Assembly (NCBI GenBank): GCA_030726725.1
Contig: JANRDC010000025.1
Location: forward strand, 1 to 61,272
Source of the DNA: Flavobacteriaceae bacterium
Lineage (GTDB): Bacteria; Bacteroidota; Bacteroidia; Flavobacteriales; Flavobacteriaceae
Reading direction: 5' to 3'
Length of the DNA stretch: 61,272 nucleotides
Shown: positions 52,520-61,260 of the stretch, in pieces
How the letters are laid out: each line of letters opens with the position of its first letter
How positions within the stretch are numbered: position 1 is the first letter of the stretch
The notes under the pieces: model-generated
Seen by the model: the letters and a program-made list of their open reading frames with translations, nothing else
The model's database searches: none
What the model was told of the DNA's origin: nothing
Translations under genes and position numbers: made by a program

Positions 52520-55500
52520 ATGAAGTCTATTGCAAAATTGCTTTTCTCGTCCCGCCTTATGGCTGTATTGTTTGTGGTATTTGCCATTGCCATGGGTTTG
52601 GGAACGTTTATTGAAAGTTGGTACAGCACAGATACAGCGCGTATTTGGATCTACAACGCGACATGGTTCGAGGTGATCATGGTGTTTTTTGTGATTAATT
52701 TTTCTGGAAATATCGCTAGATACCGGTTGCTCAGGAAAGAAAAATGGGCGGTGCTTACCCTGCATGTCTCTTGGATATTGATCATCATTGGCGCATTTAT
52801 CACTCGTTACATCAGCTATGAAGGTGTAATGCCCATCAGAGAAGGGGCTACCGAAAATGCTGTTTATTCATCCAATGCTTTTGTGACACTTTACGTTGAT
52901 GGACCCGTGGGCGATCAAAAGTTGCGCAGAACCTTAGAGGATGATTTAATTGTTACTGAGCAGGCGATAAAGTCCAGTCTACCTTGGACAATGGATTTTG
53001 AACAAACACCGATACGCATGGAATTTGTTCGTTTTGAGCAGGGGATGCAGCTCGGTTTAGTACCTGATTCAACCGGAGTGAATTACTTGCAAATTGTAGA
53101 ATCTTCTGAAGGAAGCAGACATGACCACTACCTTGCTCAAGGGGAAATATCATCGATACACAACTTGCTTTTTTCCTATGATAAACCTACTGAAGGCGCC
53201 ATCAACATCAACACCACACCAGAGGGTTTGACGATTCAAAGTCCCTTTGAAGGGTCGTTTATGCGTATGGCAGATCAGTTTTCAGATACTGTGGCCGTCG
53301 GCCAAACAACACCTCTTCAGTTGCGCTCGTTGTATCAATTGGGCGGTGTTCAATTTGTCATGCCACAACCACCTGTTATGGGTGAAATGGGCGTTGTTAA
53401 AGCCGGTGAAGAATTGCCAAAAGATCAGCTTCAAGACGCATTTACAGTCCGCGTTTGGGTGGGGGATCAGTCTGAAGAAATTACAGTTTTAGGCTCAAAG
53501 GGAGCTGCTAGTTTTTCTAAGCCTGTCACCATCGGAGGGCACGACATCACAGTGGGTTACGGTTCTAAGGTGTATACCTTGCCCTTTTCAATTACCCTTA
53601 ATGACTTTATCGCCCAAAAGTATCCAGGCACTGAAAAAGGGTATTCTTCCTTTATGAGTAAAATTACCCTAGTGGATGACCGACCCTTTGATTACGATAT
53701 TTATATGAACCATGTGCTTGATCACCAAGGATATCGGTTTTTTCAATCCAGTTTTCACCCAGATGAAAAAGGCACCGTTTTGTCGGTCAACCACGATCAA
53801 TGGGGCACTTGGATCACTTATTTAGGGTATATTCTACTGTACATCGGATTGATGGGAATTTTCCTTTTTGGAGATACGCGATTCAAACAACTAAGCAAAT
53901 CTTTGGATAAGTTCTCCAGCAAGAAGTCACTGTTGACTGTGGTAGCTCTGTTGGCCCTGGGTACTTCATGGGGCCAAACCGATCACAGTGCTGAACACGG
54001 GGGAGTGACACCAGCAGATTTGCGCAGTTTGATCGATAAAACGTTAGTTGCTCCGGAGCACGCTAGAAAATTTAGCGCTTTGGTCATTCAGGACGACAAT
54101 GGGCGAATGAAGCCTTTGCACACATTTACTTCTGAATTGCTCAGGAAGTTGAGCTTTAAAGATCAGTACGAAGGTTTAAATGCGGATCAGGTCTTTCTTT
54201 CCATGCAACTCAATCCTGCTGCCTGGTATCAAATGCCGTTTTTGACAATTGACAAGCAAGCCAATAACGACAGTATTCGCCGCATCATTGGTGCGCCTTC
54301 TGGTCAAAAACTATTTAAGGCTACCGATTTTTTTGACGATCAAGGCAGGTATTTGCTCGCTCCATTTCTTCAGGATGCCTATGCGACCAATTCGCCCAAT
54401 CAATTTCAAAAGGATTTTAAAAACATCGACCTTAAGCTCGGTTTGCTCAACCGCGCATTGAGCGGAGAAATACTCAAAATATTTCCTGTGCCGGACGACG
54501 AAAACAACAAGTGGATTTCCGCTTTGGAATACCGTTCCGGAGGATTTCAAATTGCGGACTCTCTGTACAGCAATTTTGTCAACAACGGCTTGCGGTACTA
54601 TTTGATGAGTTTGCAAAAATCGGTGGAGACCGGTGATTATTCGGAAAGCGATAAGATTTTGGAAGCTATCGCACAAAACCAGCAACTTTTGGGCAGTGCC
54701 GTAGTTCCGTCTCAACAAAAAATAGATGCTGAAATCGTCTACAATGAATTGGATTTATTCAACAGACTATACCACTACCAACTTATGTTTGGTGTGTTCT
54801 TGTTTTTGGTATTGATTTTTCAAATATTTAAGGACAGCAGGTATGTGCGTGCCGTGGCGACTATTTTTGTTTGGGCAATCGCCCTGACTTTTGTCGCCCA
54901 CACTTTTGGACTTATTTTCCGTTGGTATCTCTCAGGACATGCCCCTTGGAGCGATGCTTACGAAAGCATTCTCTATGTGGGTTGGGCTACTTTGGGTATC
55001 GGTTTGGTCTTTGGAAGAAAAAACAGACTCACTTTGGCTTCTGCTGCGTTTGTCACCGCTATGTTGCTGTGGATTGCTCACCAAAGTTGGGTGGATCCCA
55101 CCATCGCTAATTTGGTGCCAGTTTTGGACAGTTATTGGTTGATGATTCACGTGGCTATCATTGTGGGCAGTTACGGCCCACTGACTGTTGGGATGATCCT
55201 GGGTATTGTCTCTTTACTTTTGATGGTGATGACCACCAAGTCGACAAAATCAAAAATGGAGTCTCATATAAAAGAGTTAACCATCATCAATGAATTATCG
55301 ATTACCGTTGGTTTGGTGATGTTGACGATCGGTAATTTCCTGGGTGGTATGTGGGCCAACGAGAGTTGGGGTAGATATTGGGGCTGGGATCCCAAAGAAA
55401 CGTGGGCACTGATCTCCATCATGGTATATGCATTTGTCATTCACGCCAGACTAGTTCCTGGATTAAGGGGGGTATGGACATTTAATTTAATGAGTGTATT

Positions 55501-55681
55501 GGCTTATGCCAGTATCATGATGACCTATTTTGGGGTGAATTTCTATCTGGTGGGCTTGCACAGTTATGCCAGTGGAGAGCAAGTGATTACTCCGACATTT
55601 ATCTGGTATACATTATTTGCCGTACTCTTGTTGGCCTTGGTCAGCTGGTGGAGGTACCAAGTGGTGTTTAGAAAAAAATAG
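52520..55681 (+). CDS. ccsBA: Cytochrome c biogenesis protein, ResB-CcsA fusion (System II)
   Basis: A 1053-aa membrane protein joining both halves of the System II cytochrome c synthase. Residues about 1-470 are ResB/CcsB-like, with helices LMAVLFVVFAIAMGLGTF and WAVLTLHVSWILIIIGAFIT, a large periplasmic domain, then ITYLGYILLYIGLMGIFLFG. Residues about 750-1053 are CcsA with the haem-handling WWD-type region WANESWGRYWGWDPKETWAL and flanking histidines. It carries haem to the periplasm and attaches it to apocytochrome c. A long periplasmic linker between the halves is typical of Bacteroidota fusions. Confidence 0.94.
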   Translation: MKSIAKLLFSSRLMAVLFVVFAIAMGLGTFIESWYSTDTARIWIYNATWFEVIMVFFVINFSGNIARYRLLRKEKWAVLTLHVSWILIIIGAFITRYISYEGVMPIREGATENAVYSSNAFVTLYVDGPVGDQKLRRTLEDDLIVTEQAIKSSLPWTMDFEQTPIRMEFVRFEQGMQLGLVPDSTGVNYLQIVESSEGSRHDHYLAQGEISSIHNLLFSYDKPTEGAININTTPEGLTIQSPFEGSFMRMADQFSDTVAVGQTTPLQLRSLYQLGGVQFVMPQPPVMGEMGVVKAGEELPKDQLQDAFTVRVWVGDQSEEITVLGSKGAASFSKPVTIGGHDITVGYGSKVYTLPFSITLNDFIAQKYPGTEKGYSSFMSKITLVDDRPFDYDIYMNHVLDHQGYRFFQSSFHPDEKGTVLSVNHDQWGTWITYLGYILLYIGLMGIFLFGDTRFKQLSKSLDKFSSKKSLLTVVALLALGTSWGQTDHSAEHGGVTPADLRSLIDKTLVAPEHARKFSALVIQDDNGRMKPLHTFTSELLRKLSFKDQYEGLNADQVFLSMQLNPAAWYQMPFLTIDKQANNDSIRRIIGAPSGQKLFKATDFFDDQGRYLLAPFLQDAYATNSPNQFQKDFKNIDLKLGLLNRALSGEILKIFPVPDDENNKWISALEYRSGGFQIADSLYSNFVNNGLRYYLMSLQKSVETGDYSESDKILEAIAQNQQLLGSAVVPSQQKIDAEIVYNELDLFNRLYHYQLMFGVFLFLVLIFQIFKDSRYVRAVATIFVWAIALTFVAHTFGLIFRWYLSGHAPWSDAYESILYVGWATLGIGLVFGRKNRLTLASAAFVTAMLLWIAHQSWVDPTIANLVPVLDSYWLMIHVAIIVGSYGPLTVGMILGIVSLLLMVMTTKSTKSKMESHIKELTIINELSITVGLVMLTIGNFLGGMWANESWGRYWGWDPKETWALISIMVYAFVIHARLVPGLRGVWTFNLMSVLAYASIMMTYFGVNFYLVGLHSYASGEQVITPTFIWYTLFAVLLLALVSWWRYQVVFRKK

Positions 55682-55709
55682 TTGTTACCTTTAGCTAAAT
55701 GATTTTTTT

Positions 55710-56870
55710 ATGGAACCTAGAATCCAAGGGTTAAACACCCATTTAGTGCACACTGGGGAATTGGAAGATCCACTTTATCACGGAGCTGTATCCCCACTTT
55801 ATTTGTCCACCTCCTACGCTTTTGATGAAGTGGACATGAAGCGTTACCCCAGGAATTTTAATACGCCGAATCAAGAGGCTTTAGGGCATAAAATTGCTGC
55901 CTTGGAAAACAAAGAGGCAGCCTTGATTTTTGGCAGTGGTATGGCGGCGGTAAGCACAGCCATTATGGGTCTGGTCAGCAGTGGTGACCATATTGTGTTT
56001 CAGGATGATTTATACGGCGGTACCCGAAACCTTGCCTTAGCGGATTTAAGCCGTTTTGGTATTGATTTTTCGATGACAAAAGGTCTTGATCAGGCAGATT
56101 TTGAAGCGGTAATACGCCCGAATACTAAGTTGATCTATGTCGAAACACCGTCAAATCCACTTTTGAAAATCATTGATTTGGATATGATTGGCCGATTGGC
56201 TAAAAAGCATGGACTGATTTCAATGATCGACAACACATTTGCCAGCCCTGTCAATCAGGTGCCTGATGAGTTTGGCATCGATGTCGTGATTCATTCAGCC
56301 ACAAAATATATGGGGGGTCATTCGGACATCAGTGCTGGGGCCATTGCTACCTCTAAAGAATTGATGGCCCCGATATGGTCTATGGCCAAGAGTTTAGGGG
56401 GTAACCTCAGTGAAATGACCGTATGGCTGTTGGAACGCAGTATGAAAACCATGGGACTTAGGGTGCAAAGACAAAATCACAATGCCCTAGCCATGGCCCA
56501 ATTTTTATCAGCACATCACGCTATTGATCAGGTTTATTATCCAGGATTGAGCGATCATCCAGGCCACGAAATCGCGCGTAAACAAATGAAAGGTTTTGGG
56601 GGTATGATGTCTTTTGAACTCAGACAAGGACTCAATGCCCGATTCTTTCAACAGCAACTCAGGTTGATCAAACCTTCAATGAGCTTAGCAGGGGTAGAGT
56701 CCACTGTTTTGTCACCCACCATGACTTCACACCATTCATTGACCCCTGAAGAGCGTAAAATCCAAGGGATCAGCGAGGGATTAATCCGCTTTTCTGTGGG
56801 GATTGAAGAGGTTGAAGATTTGCAAAGAGATATAGAACAGGCCATAGCAAAAACAATGAATCATGGTTGA
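55710..56870 (+). CDS. PLP-dependent trans-sulfuration enzyme (cystathionine synthase/lyase type)
   Basis: A 386-aa Cys/Met-metabolism PLP enzyme. It shows YPRNFNTPNQEALGHKIAAL, FGSGMAAVSTAIMGLVSSGD, IYVETPSNPLLKIIDLD and the PLP lysine in VIHSATKYMGGHSDISAG. The C-terminal VESTVLSPTMTSHHSLTPEER (with SHxxxxxEER) is typical. It may be a cystathionine gamma-synthase, gamma-lyase or methionine gamma-lyase; sequence reading alone does not separate them. Its end overlaps bshB1 by 8 bases, which couples it to bacillithiol synthesis. Confidence 0.92.
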   Translation: MEPRIQGLNTHLVHTGELEDPLYHGAVSPLYLSTSYAFDEVDMKRYPRNFNTPNQEALGHKIAALENKEAALIFGSGMAAVSTAIMGLVSSGDHIVFQDDLYGGTRNLALADLSRFGIDFSMTKGLDQADFEAVIRPNTKLIYVETPSNPLLKIIDLDMIGRLAKKHGLISMIDNTFASPVNQVPDEFGIDVVIHSATKYMGGHSDISAGAIATSKELMAPIWSMAKSLGGNLSEMTVWLLERSMKTMGLRVQRQNHNALAMAQFLSAHHAIDQVYYPGLSDHPGHEIARKQMKGFGGMMSFELRQGLNARFFQQQLRLIKPSMSLAGVESTVLSPTMTSHHSLTPEERKIQGISEGLIRFSVGIEEVEDLQRDIEQAIAKTMNHG

Positions 56871-57582
56871 TATCCTGGCATTTGGTGCCCATCCAGATGA
56901 TGTAGAACTGGGATGTGGCGGTACATTAGCTAAAGAAATCCAAAGTGGTTCCTCTGTGGTCATTGTTGATTTGACTCGGGGAGAGTTAGGTTCTAGAGGA
57001 TCTGCGCCGCTGAGAATGAAAGAAGCAGAGGCAGCTGCTCAAGTTTTGGGCGTTGCACAAAGATTCAATCTGGCACTAGCGGACGGTTTTTTTCAAAATG
57101 ATCGAGACAGTCAAATGAAGGTTATTCAGTACCTGAGAAAATTTCAGCCGAAATGGGTGCTTTGCAATGCAAAAGATGATCGCCATATTGATCACCCCAA
57201 AGGCAGTAACCTAGTCAGCGATGCTTGTTTCTTAAGCGGACTGGTTAAAATTGAGACGGTAGATCCCGATAGCGGTGAAGCACAGTTACCCTGGAGACCA
57301 CAAGCTGTTTATCACTTCATACAGTGGAAGAATAGTGTTCCTGATTTTGTGGTAGATATTTCAGGTTTTTTAGATAAAAAAATGGAAGCGATACAGTGTT
57401 ATCCTTCGCAGTTTTATGACCCCGACAACACGGGGCCTGAGACCCCGATCAGCAGCAAGAATTTTTTTGATTCCGTGCGCTATCGAGCTCAGGATTTAGG
57501 TAGGTTAGTGGGCTGTGATTCAGCTGAAGGGTTTACTGTTGAACGACTTTTAGCGGTCAATCATTTAGGTGATCTGAAGTAA
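56863..57582 (+). CDS. bshB1: Bacillithiol biosynthesis deacetylase BshB1
   Basis: A 239-aa LmbE-fold zinc enzyme removing acetate from GlcNAc-malate, the product of BshA. It has DILAFGAHPDDVELGCGGTL (AHPDD), RGELGSRGSAPLRMKEAEAAAQ, DDRHIDHPKGSNLVSDACF (HxxH) and QFYDPDNTGPETPISSKNF near the end, the typical BshB1 tail. It follows the PLP enzyme with an 8-base overlap. The third gene, bshC, is not in the window. Confidence 0.95.
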   Translation: MVDILAFGAHPDDVELGCGGTLAKEIQSGSSVVIVDLTRGELGSRGSAPLRMKEAEAAAQVLGVAQRFNLALADGFFQNDRDSQMKVIQYLRKFQPKWVLCNAKDDRHIDHPKGSNLVSDACFLSGLVKIETVDPDSGEAQLPWRPQAVYHFIQWKNSVPDFVVDISGFLDKKMEAIQCYPSQFYDPDNTGPETPISSKNFFDSVRYRAQDLGRLVGCDSAEGFTVERLLAVNHLGDLK

Positions 57583-57597
57583 AATTTTCACTTAATT

Positions 57598-57630
57598 TTT
57601 GGTAGTAAACCTCAAATTAAAGTATATTTG
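57598..57630 (+). promoter_or_regulatory. Promoter of tRNA-His
   Basis: TTTG (57598-57601), 21 bases, TATATTTG (57623-57630): full consensus, 16 bases before the tRNA. Confidence 0.65.
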
Positions 57631-57646
57631 TGCCCGCTAATAGCAT

Positions 57647-57721
57647 GGTGGTTGTAGCTCAGTTGGTTAGAGCGCTTGATTGTGGTTCCAGAGGTCGCCG
57701 GTTCGAGCCCGGTCTTCCACC
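57647..57721 (+). tRNA. tRNA-His (anticodon GTG)
   Basis: A cloverleaf with the extra G at position -1 (57647) expected for tRNA-His, D arm GCTCAGTTGGTTAGAGC, anticodon loop TTGTGGT and T loop TTCGAGC. The acceptor stem GTGGTTG/CTTCCAC contains two adjacent T-T mismatches (positions 5-68 and 6-67). CCA is not encoded. It has its own promoter and terminator. Confidence 0.95.
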
Positions 57722-57727
57722 CAAAAT

Positions 57728-57758
57728 AAAACCCTGTCTGAAAAGACAGGGTTTTTTT
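57728..57758 (+). terminator. Terminator of tRNA-His, probably bidirectional
   Basis: Arms AAAACCCTGTCT and AGACAGGGTTTT around a four-base loop, followed by T7 on the plus strand and flanked by A-rich sequence on the left. It can also serve the converging M28 peptidase gene that ends at 57780. Confidence 0.9.
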
Positions 57759-57779
57759 GTTCCACCAGATGTGGGAGTA

Positions 57780-59309
57780 TTATTTTTGAGCTTTGTCAGC
57801 TACAATTGCTTGGTCTCTGTTGGCTACTTCCCAAGCGGTATGAAACACCAGTTGAGTTCTGTTGGTCAACAAATCGTAGTTGATTTTGTCCGGGGTATCA
57901 CTGGGTTTGTGGTAATCCTCATGGGTTCCATTGAAATAGAAAATAATAGGAATATTATTTTTGGCAAAATTATAGTGGTCACTTCTGTAGTAAAAACGAT
58001 TGGGATCGTTTTCATCGTTATAGGTGTAGTCTAATTCAATACCCATAAACTTTTTATTGACGGCTTCAGACAATTCGTGGAGTTCAGTGCTCAGCTTGTC
58101 AGACCCGATCAAATAGATGTAGTTTCTATCGCCTTTGCGCTCAGGATCAATGCGGCCAATCATGTCAATATTTAGGTTAGCTACCGTTTTTTCCAGCGGA
58201 AATACCGGAGCTACATCAGTGTAGTATTGAGAGCCAAGCAAACCTTTTTCCTCACCGGTTACATGGAGGAATACTGTGGATCTTCTCGCTCCTTGACCTG
58301 CATCAGCAGCAAGTTTAAATGCTTCAGCAATCTCTAATAGCGCGACAGAACCTGATCCATCATCGTCAGCTCCGTTGTTGATCGATCCGTCAGCCAGCAC
58401 ACCGACATGGTCAAGGTGTGAAGAAATGACTACATACTCTTCTGGAAACTCTGTGCCTGGAATAAAGGCGACTACATTTTCGGAGTCGATGGGCTGATCT
58501 TCACTCTGAATAGATGCGCCAACCATTCCGAGTTGTTGTGGTGTGGCTGATTCAGCAATGGCAGGGTGAAGCATGGTTGCTGTGGCTTGGTCTACATACA
58601 AAAGAGCACTCGCTTGACTTTCTAATGCCTTGATAGACATGCGGCCACTGTCGTTCTGTTTCATGTAATCAAATCGTCTTTTCAAACGGGCAAATGCGGC
58701 CTCATCCCAATAGATAAAACCAACGGCTCCTTGTTCGAATGCAGCTTTTTGTTTGTTTTCTAAGCCTTCGCTTTGTTTGGCCCAATCGTTGGTCGAACCA
58801 TCCGCATTGGCCGGTAACATGGGGGCACCTGCCTTGGCCAATACAATTTTTCCACGCACATCAATGTTTGTATAGTCATTGTGTTGCGCAGTATTTACAC
58901 CATATCCAACATAGACAACAGGGGTATTGGAGCATTCAAAGGCTGAATAAGCCATGATTCCAGCCCCATTTTCTATAGACTGTCCGTTAATCGTTAAATG
59001 GCCTTGGGGCAATTTTTTTAATACAAGTTCAATGTCTTGTTCGTAATCTCCATTGGCTTGAGCCGGAGCAATATTCAGTGCCTTGTAATGAGCTTTCAGG
59101 TATTCAACCGCCATTTTTTGGCCTTTGGTACCTGTTTCACGCCCTTCAAACGCATCGGATGCGTAGGTGTACAAATGTTCTTTTAATTCTTGCTCCGTGA
59201 TGGTTTTGGCCCATTTTTCACTTTGTTGTGATCTAGCGCTTAATCCGGTTTGCTGGGCTTGACCCGTACAGGCTAAAAACATCAGCCATAAGACATTCCA
59301 TTTTTTCAT
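57780..59309 (-). CDS. M28-family zinc aminopeptidase with PA domain insert, exported
   Basis: A 509-aa peptidase. The leader MKKWNVLWLMFLACTGQA could be cleaved after GQA or be a weak lipobox (FLAC). The PA domain (about 120-260) includes VYVGYGVNTAQHNDYTNIDV and RGKIVLAKAG. Zinc ligands and catalytic residues are all visible: SSHLDHVG, NNGADDDGSGSVALLE, VTGEEKGLLGSQYY, NIDMIGR and HEDYHKPSDTPDKI. It probably trims N-terminal residues from peptides in the periplasm or outside the cell. The divergent neighbour is an epimerase of the proline racemase family. Confidence 0.95.
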   Translation of the reverse strand: MKKWNVLWLMFLACTGQAQQTGLSARSQQSEKWAKTITEQELKEHLYTYASDAFEGRETGTKGQKMAVEYLKAHYKALNIAPAQANGDYEQDIELVLKKLPQGHLTINGQSIENGAGIMAYSAFECSNTPVVYVGYGVNTAQHNDYTNIDVRGKIVLAKAGAPMLPANADGSTNDWAKQSEGLENKQKAAFEQGAVGFIYWDEAAFARLKRRFDYMKQNDSGRMSIKALESQASALLYVDQATATMLHPAIAESATPQQLGMVGASIQSEDQPIDSENVVAFIPGTEFPEEYVVISSHLDHVGVLADGSINNGADDDGSGSVALLEIAEAFKLAADAGQGARRSTVFLHVTGEEKGLLGSQYYTDVAPVFPLEKTVANLNIDMIGRIDPERKGDRNYIYLIGSDKLSTELHELSEAVNKKFMGIELDYTYNDENDPNRFYYRSDHYNFAKNNIPIIFYFNGTHEDYHKPSDTPDKINYDLLTNRTQLVFHTAWEVANRDQAIVADKAQK

Positions 59310-59375
59310 AAACTAAAAATTTAAGAACTAAATGTACAAAATATCGTGTACCTTAATGAATAGATTTTATACCCT

Positions 59376-60386
59376 ATGAATCCTTCTGTTTTTCAATGTA
59401 TTGATGCCCATACCACAGGGAACCCGGTTCGGGTGGTCACCTCTGGAATTCCAAAATTAAACGGAGCAGATATGGCTGCCAAAAGACTTGATTTTATGGC
59501 TCATTGGGACTGGATTCGCACAGGTTTGATGTTTGAGCCTAGGGGACACGACATGATGAGCGGCAGTATGTTCTTTCCTCCACACGATATCGAAAACGAT
59601 GCGGCCATCTTGTTTATTGAGACCAGTGGATGTCTTCCCATGTGCGGACACGGTACTATAGGGTCGATTACCATCGCCTTGGAACGCGGACTGATCAAGC
59701 CCAAGAAACCTGGAGTGGTTAGGTTGGAGACTCCAGCAGGATTAGTTGTGGTGACTTACACAATGAAAGGTGCTCAAGTATCCTCTGTTAAACTGATTAA
59801 TATCCCTTCCTTTTTGGCTGAAACTGGTTTGAGTTGCAGTCACAGCGTTTTGGGTACTTTAATCTTTGATGTGGCCTATGGAGGTAACTTTTATGCGATT
59901 GTCGATCCCCAATCTAATTTTAAAGGTGTGGAGCATTATACCGCTATGCAGTTGATCGGGTTTAGCCAAGAACTCAGAAAAACTATAGCCCAAGATTACC
60001 CCCATTTATTTGTTCACCCGATGGATGATCGTATTCGTGGTGTTTCGCACATACAATGGACGGGGAAACCTCTGGATTCAAAAAGCCATGGGAGGAATGC
60101 TGTTTTTTATGGCGATAAAGCGATTGATCGTTCGCCATGTGGGACAGGTACCTCAGCCCGAATGGCTCAACTACACGCTAAAGGAATGTTGGCTGTAGGT
60201 GAAGATTTTGTGCATGAAAGTTTTATCGGTGCTACTTTTACAGGACGTATTGAGTCTGTACATTCAGAAACTTGGGGCAACACGATTATTCCCTCAATTG
60301 AAGGCTGGGCAAAAATATACGGAGACAATCGAATTACCATCGATCGATCAGATGACCCTTATGCACTTGGTTTTCAGGTGATTTAA
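59376..60386 (+). CDS. Proline racemase family, probably 4-hydroxyproline 2-epimerase
   Basis: A 336-aa cofactor-independent epimerase. The two catalytic cysteines lie in PMCGHGTIG and RSPCGTGTSARMA; both present means a racemase/epimerase rather than the Ser/Thr-type 3-hydroxyproline dehydratase. An N-terminal IDAHTTGNPVRVV and PRGHDMMSGSMFFPP are typical of the 4-hydroxyproline branch. It would convert trans-4-hydroxy-L-proline to cis-4-hydroxy-D-proline for use as carbon source. The rest of that pathway (oxidase, deaminase, dehydrogenase) is not in the window. Next to an exported peptidase, it fits use of collagen-like or other hydroxyproline-rich peptides (inference). Confidence 0.88.
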   Translation: MNPSVFQCIDAHTTGNPVRVVTSGIPKLNGADMAAKRLDFMAHWDWIRTGLMFEPRGHDMMSGSMFFPPHDIENDAAILFIETSGCLPMCGHGTIGSITIALERGLIKPKKPGVVRLETPAGLVVVTYTMKGAQVSSVKLINIPSFLAETGLSCSHSVLGTLIFDVAYGGNFYAIVDPQSNFKGVEHYTAMQLIGFSQELRKTIAQDYPHLFVHPMDDRIRGVSHIQWTGKPLDSKSHGRNAVFYGDKAIDRSPCGTGTSARMAQLHAKGMLAVGEDFVHESFIGATFTGRIESVHSETWGNTIIPSIEGWAKIYGDNRITIDRSDDPYALGFQVI

Positions 60387-60404
60387 AGGACTTGGTAACC
60401 TAAG

Positions 60405-60437
60405 TTGCCATTGAATCGCCTCAATAACATAGATTTG
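60405..60437 (+). promoter_or_regulatory. Candidate promoter of the TauE/SafE gene
   Basis: TAGATTTG (60430-60437) is an exact -7 match. TTG lies 22 bases (60405-60407) or 16 bases (60411-60413) upstream. The ATG is 16 bases downstream of the -7 box. Confidence 0.45.
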
Positions 60438-60453
60438 TACTTTAAATTTTGAT

Positions 60454-61260
60454 ATGGACATTACACTGATTTTAGGATATATTGGCGCTTTGTTAATCGG
60501 CGTTGTTTTGGGTTTAGTAGGTGGGGGAGGATCGATTTTGACAGTTCCTGTATTGGTATACCTATTTGGCGTCGCACCTGTATTGGCTACGGCGTATTCC
60601 CTTTTTATCGTTGGTCTGTCGTCTTTATTTGGTGCTGTCCAAAACATGAAGAAAGGGCTTATCGATTTTAAAACTGCTGCTATTTTTTCTGTACCTGCTT
60701 TTATAGCGGTTTATCTCACCCGTAAATTTTTAGTACCCGCTATTCCGGAAACTATTTTTGAAGTCAGTGGATTTACACTGACCAAACCCATAGCGATTAT
60801 GGTGTTTTTTGCCTTGATCATGTTTGCTGCCGCTCTGGCTATGATTCGCAACAAATGTGTCGGTGATGATTGTCACGATGAAAACCGAACTGTGGTGTAT
60901 AACTACCCTATGATTTTGCTCGAAGGCTCCGTTGTTGGGGTTTTGACAGGTATTGTTGGGGCAGGCGGTGGTTTCCTCATCATTCCTGCACTGGTGCTTA
61001 TGGCCAAGTTGCCTATGAAGAAAGCAGTAGCCACATCGCTTTTAATCATCGCTATAAAATCATTAATCGGATTTATTGGCGATGTTGAAAATCTGGAGTT
61101 GGATTGGTCGTTTTTAGGTTTCTTTACCCTGCTCGCTGTAGTGGGCATTTTCCTAGGCATCTTCCTCAACAAGTGGATTCCTGGAGATAAATTAAAGAAA
61201 GCCTTTGGGTGGTTTGTCTTGGTGATGGCCATATACATTCTATATAAAGAACTGTTTTAG
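60454..61260 (+). CDS. TauE/SafE-family membrane permease
   Basis: A 268-aa inner-membrane protein with about eight helices in two repeats. Each repeat starts with the family motif: LLIGVVLGLVGGGGSILTVP at the N-terminus and VGVLTGIVGAGGGFLIIPAL in the second half. The loop between the repeats carries two cysteines (KCVGDDCHDE). Family members export sulfite, sulfoacetate or related anions, or import some; the substrate here is unknown. It is complete, ending 12 bases before the window edge. Confidence 0.93.
   Translation: MDITLILGYIGALLIGVVLGLVGGGGSILTVPVLVYLFGVAPVLATAYSLFIVGLSSLFGAVQNMKKGLIDFKTAAIFSVPAFIAVYLTRKFLVPAIPETIFEVSGFTLTKPIAIMVFFALIMFAAALAMIRNKCVGDDCHDENRTVVYNYPMILLEGSVVGVLTGIVGAGGGFLIIPALVLMAKLPMKKAVATSLLIIAIKSLIGFIGDVENLELDWSFLGFFTLLAVVGIFLGIFLNKWIPGDKLKKAFGWFVLVMAIYILYKELF

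Noticed and set aside
55682-55709. SAM riboswitch before the trans-sulfuration gene
   Set aside because: The gap to ccsBA is only 28 bases, too short for any known riboswitch.
57630-58034. 134-aa open frame over tRNA-His and the end of the M28 gene
   Set aside because: It spans the tRNA, the terminator and antisense of a clear peptidase gene.
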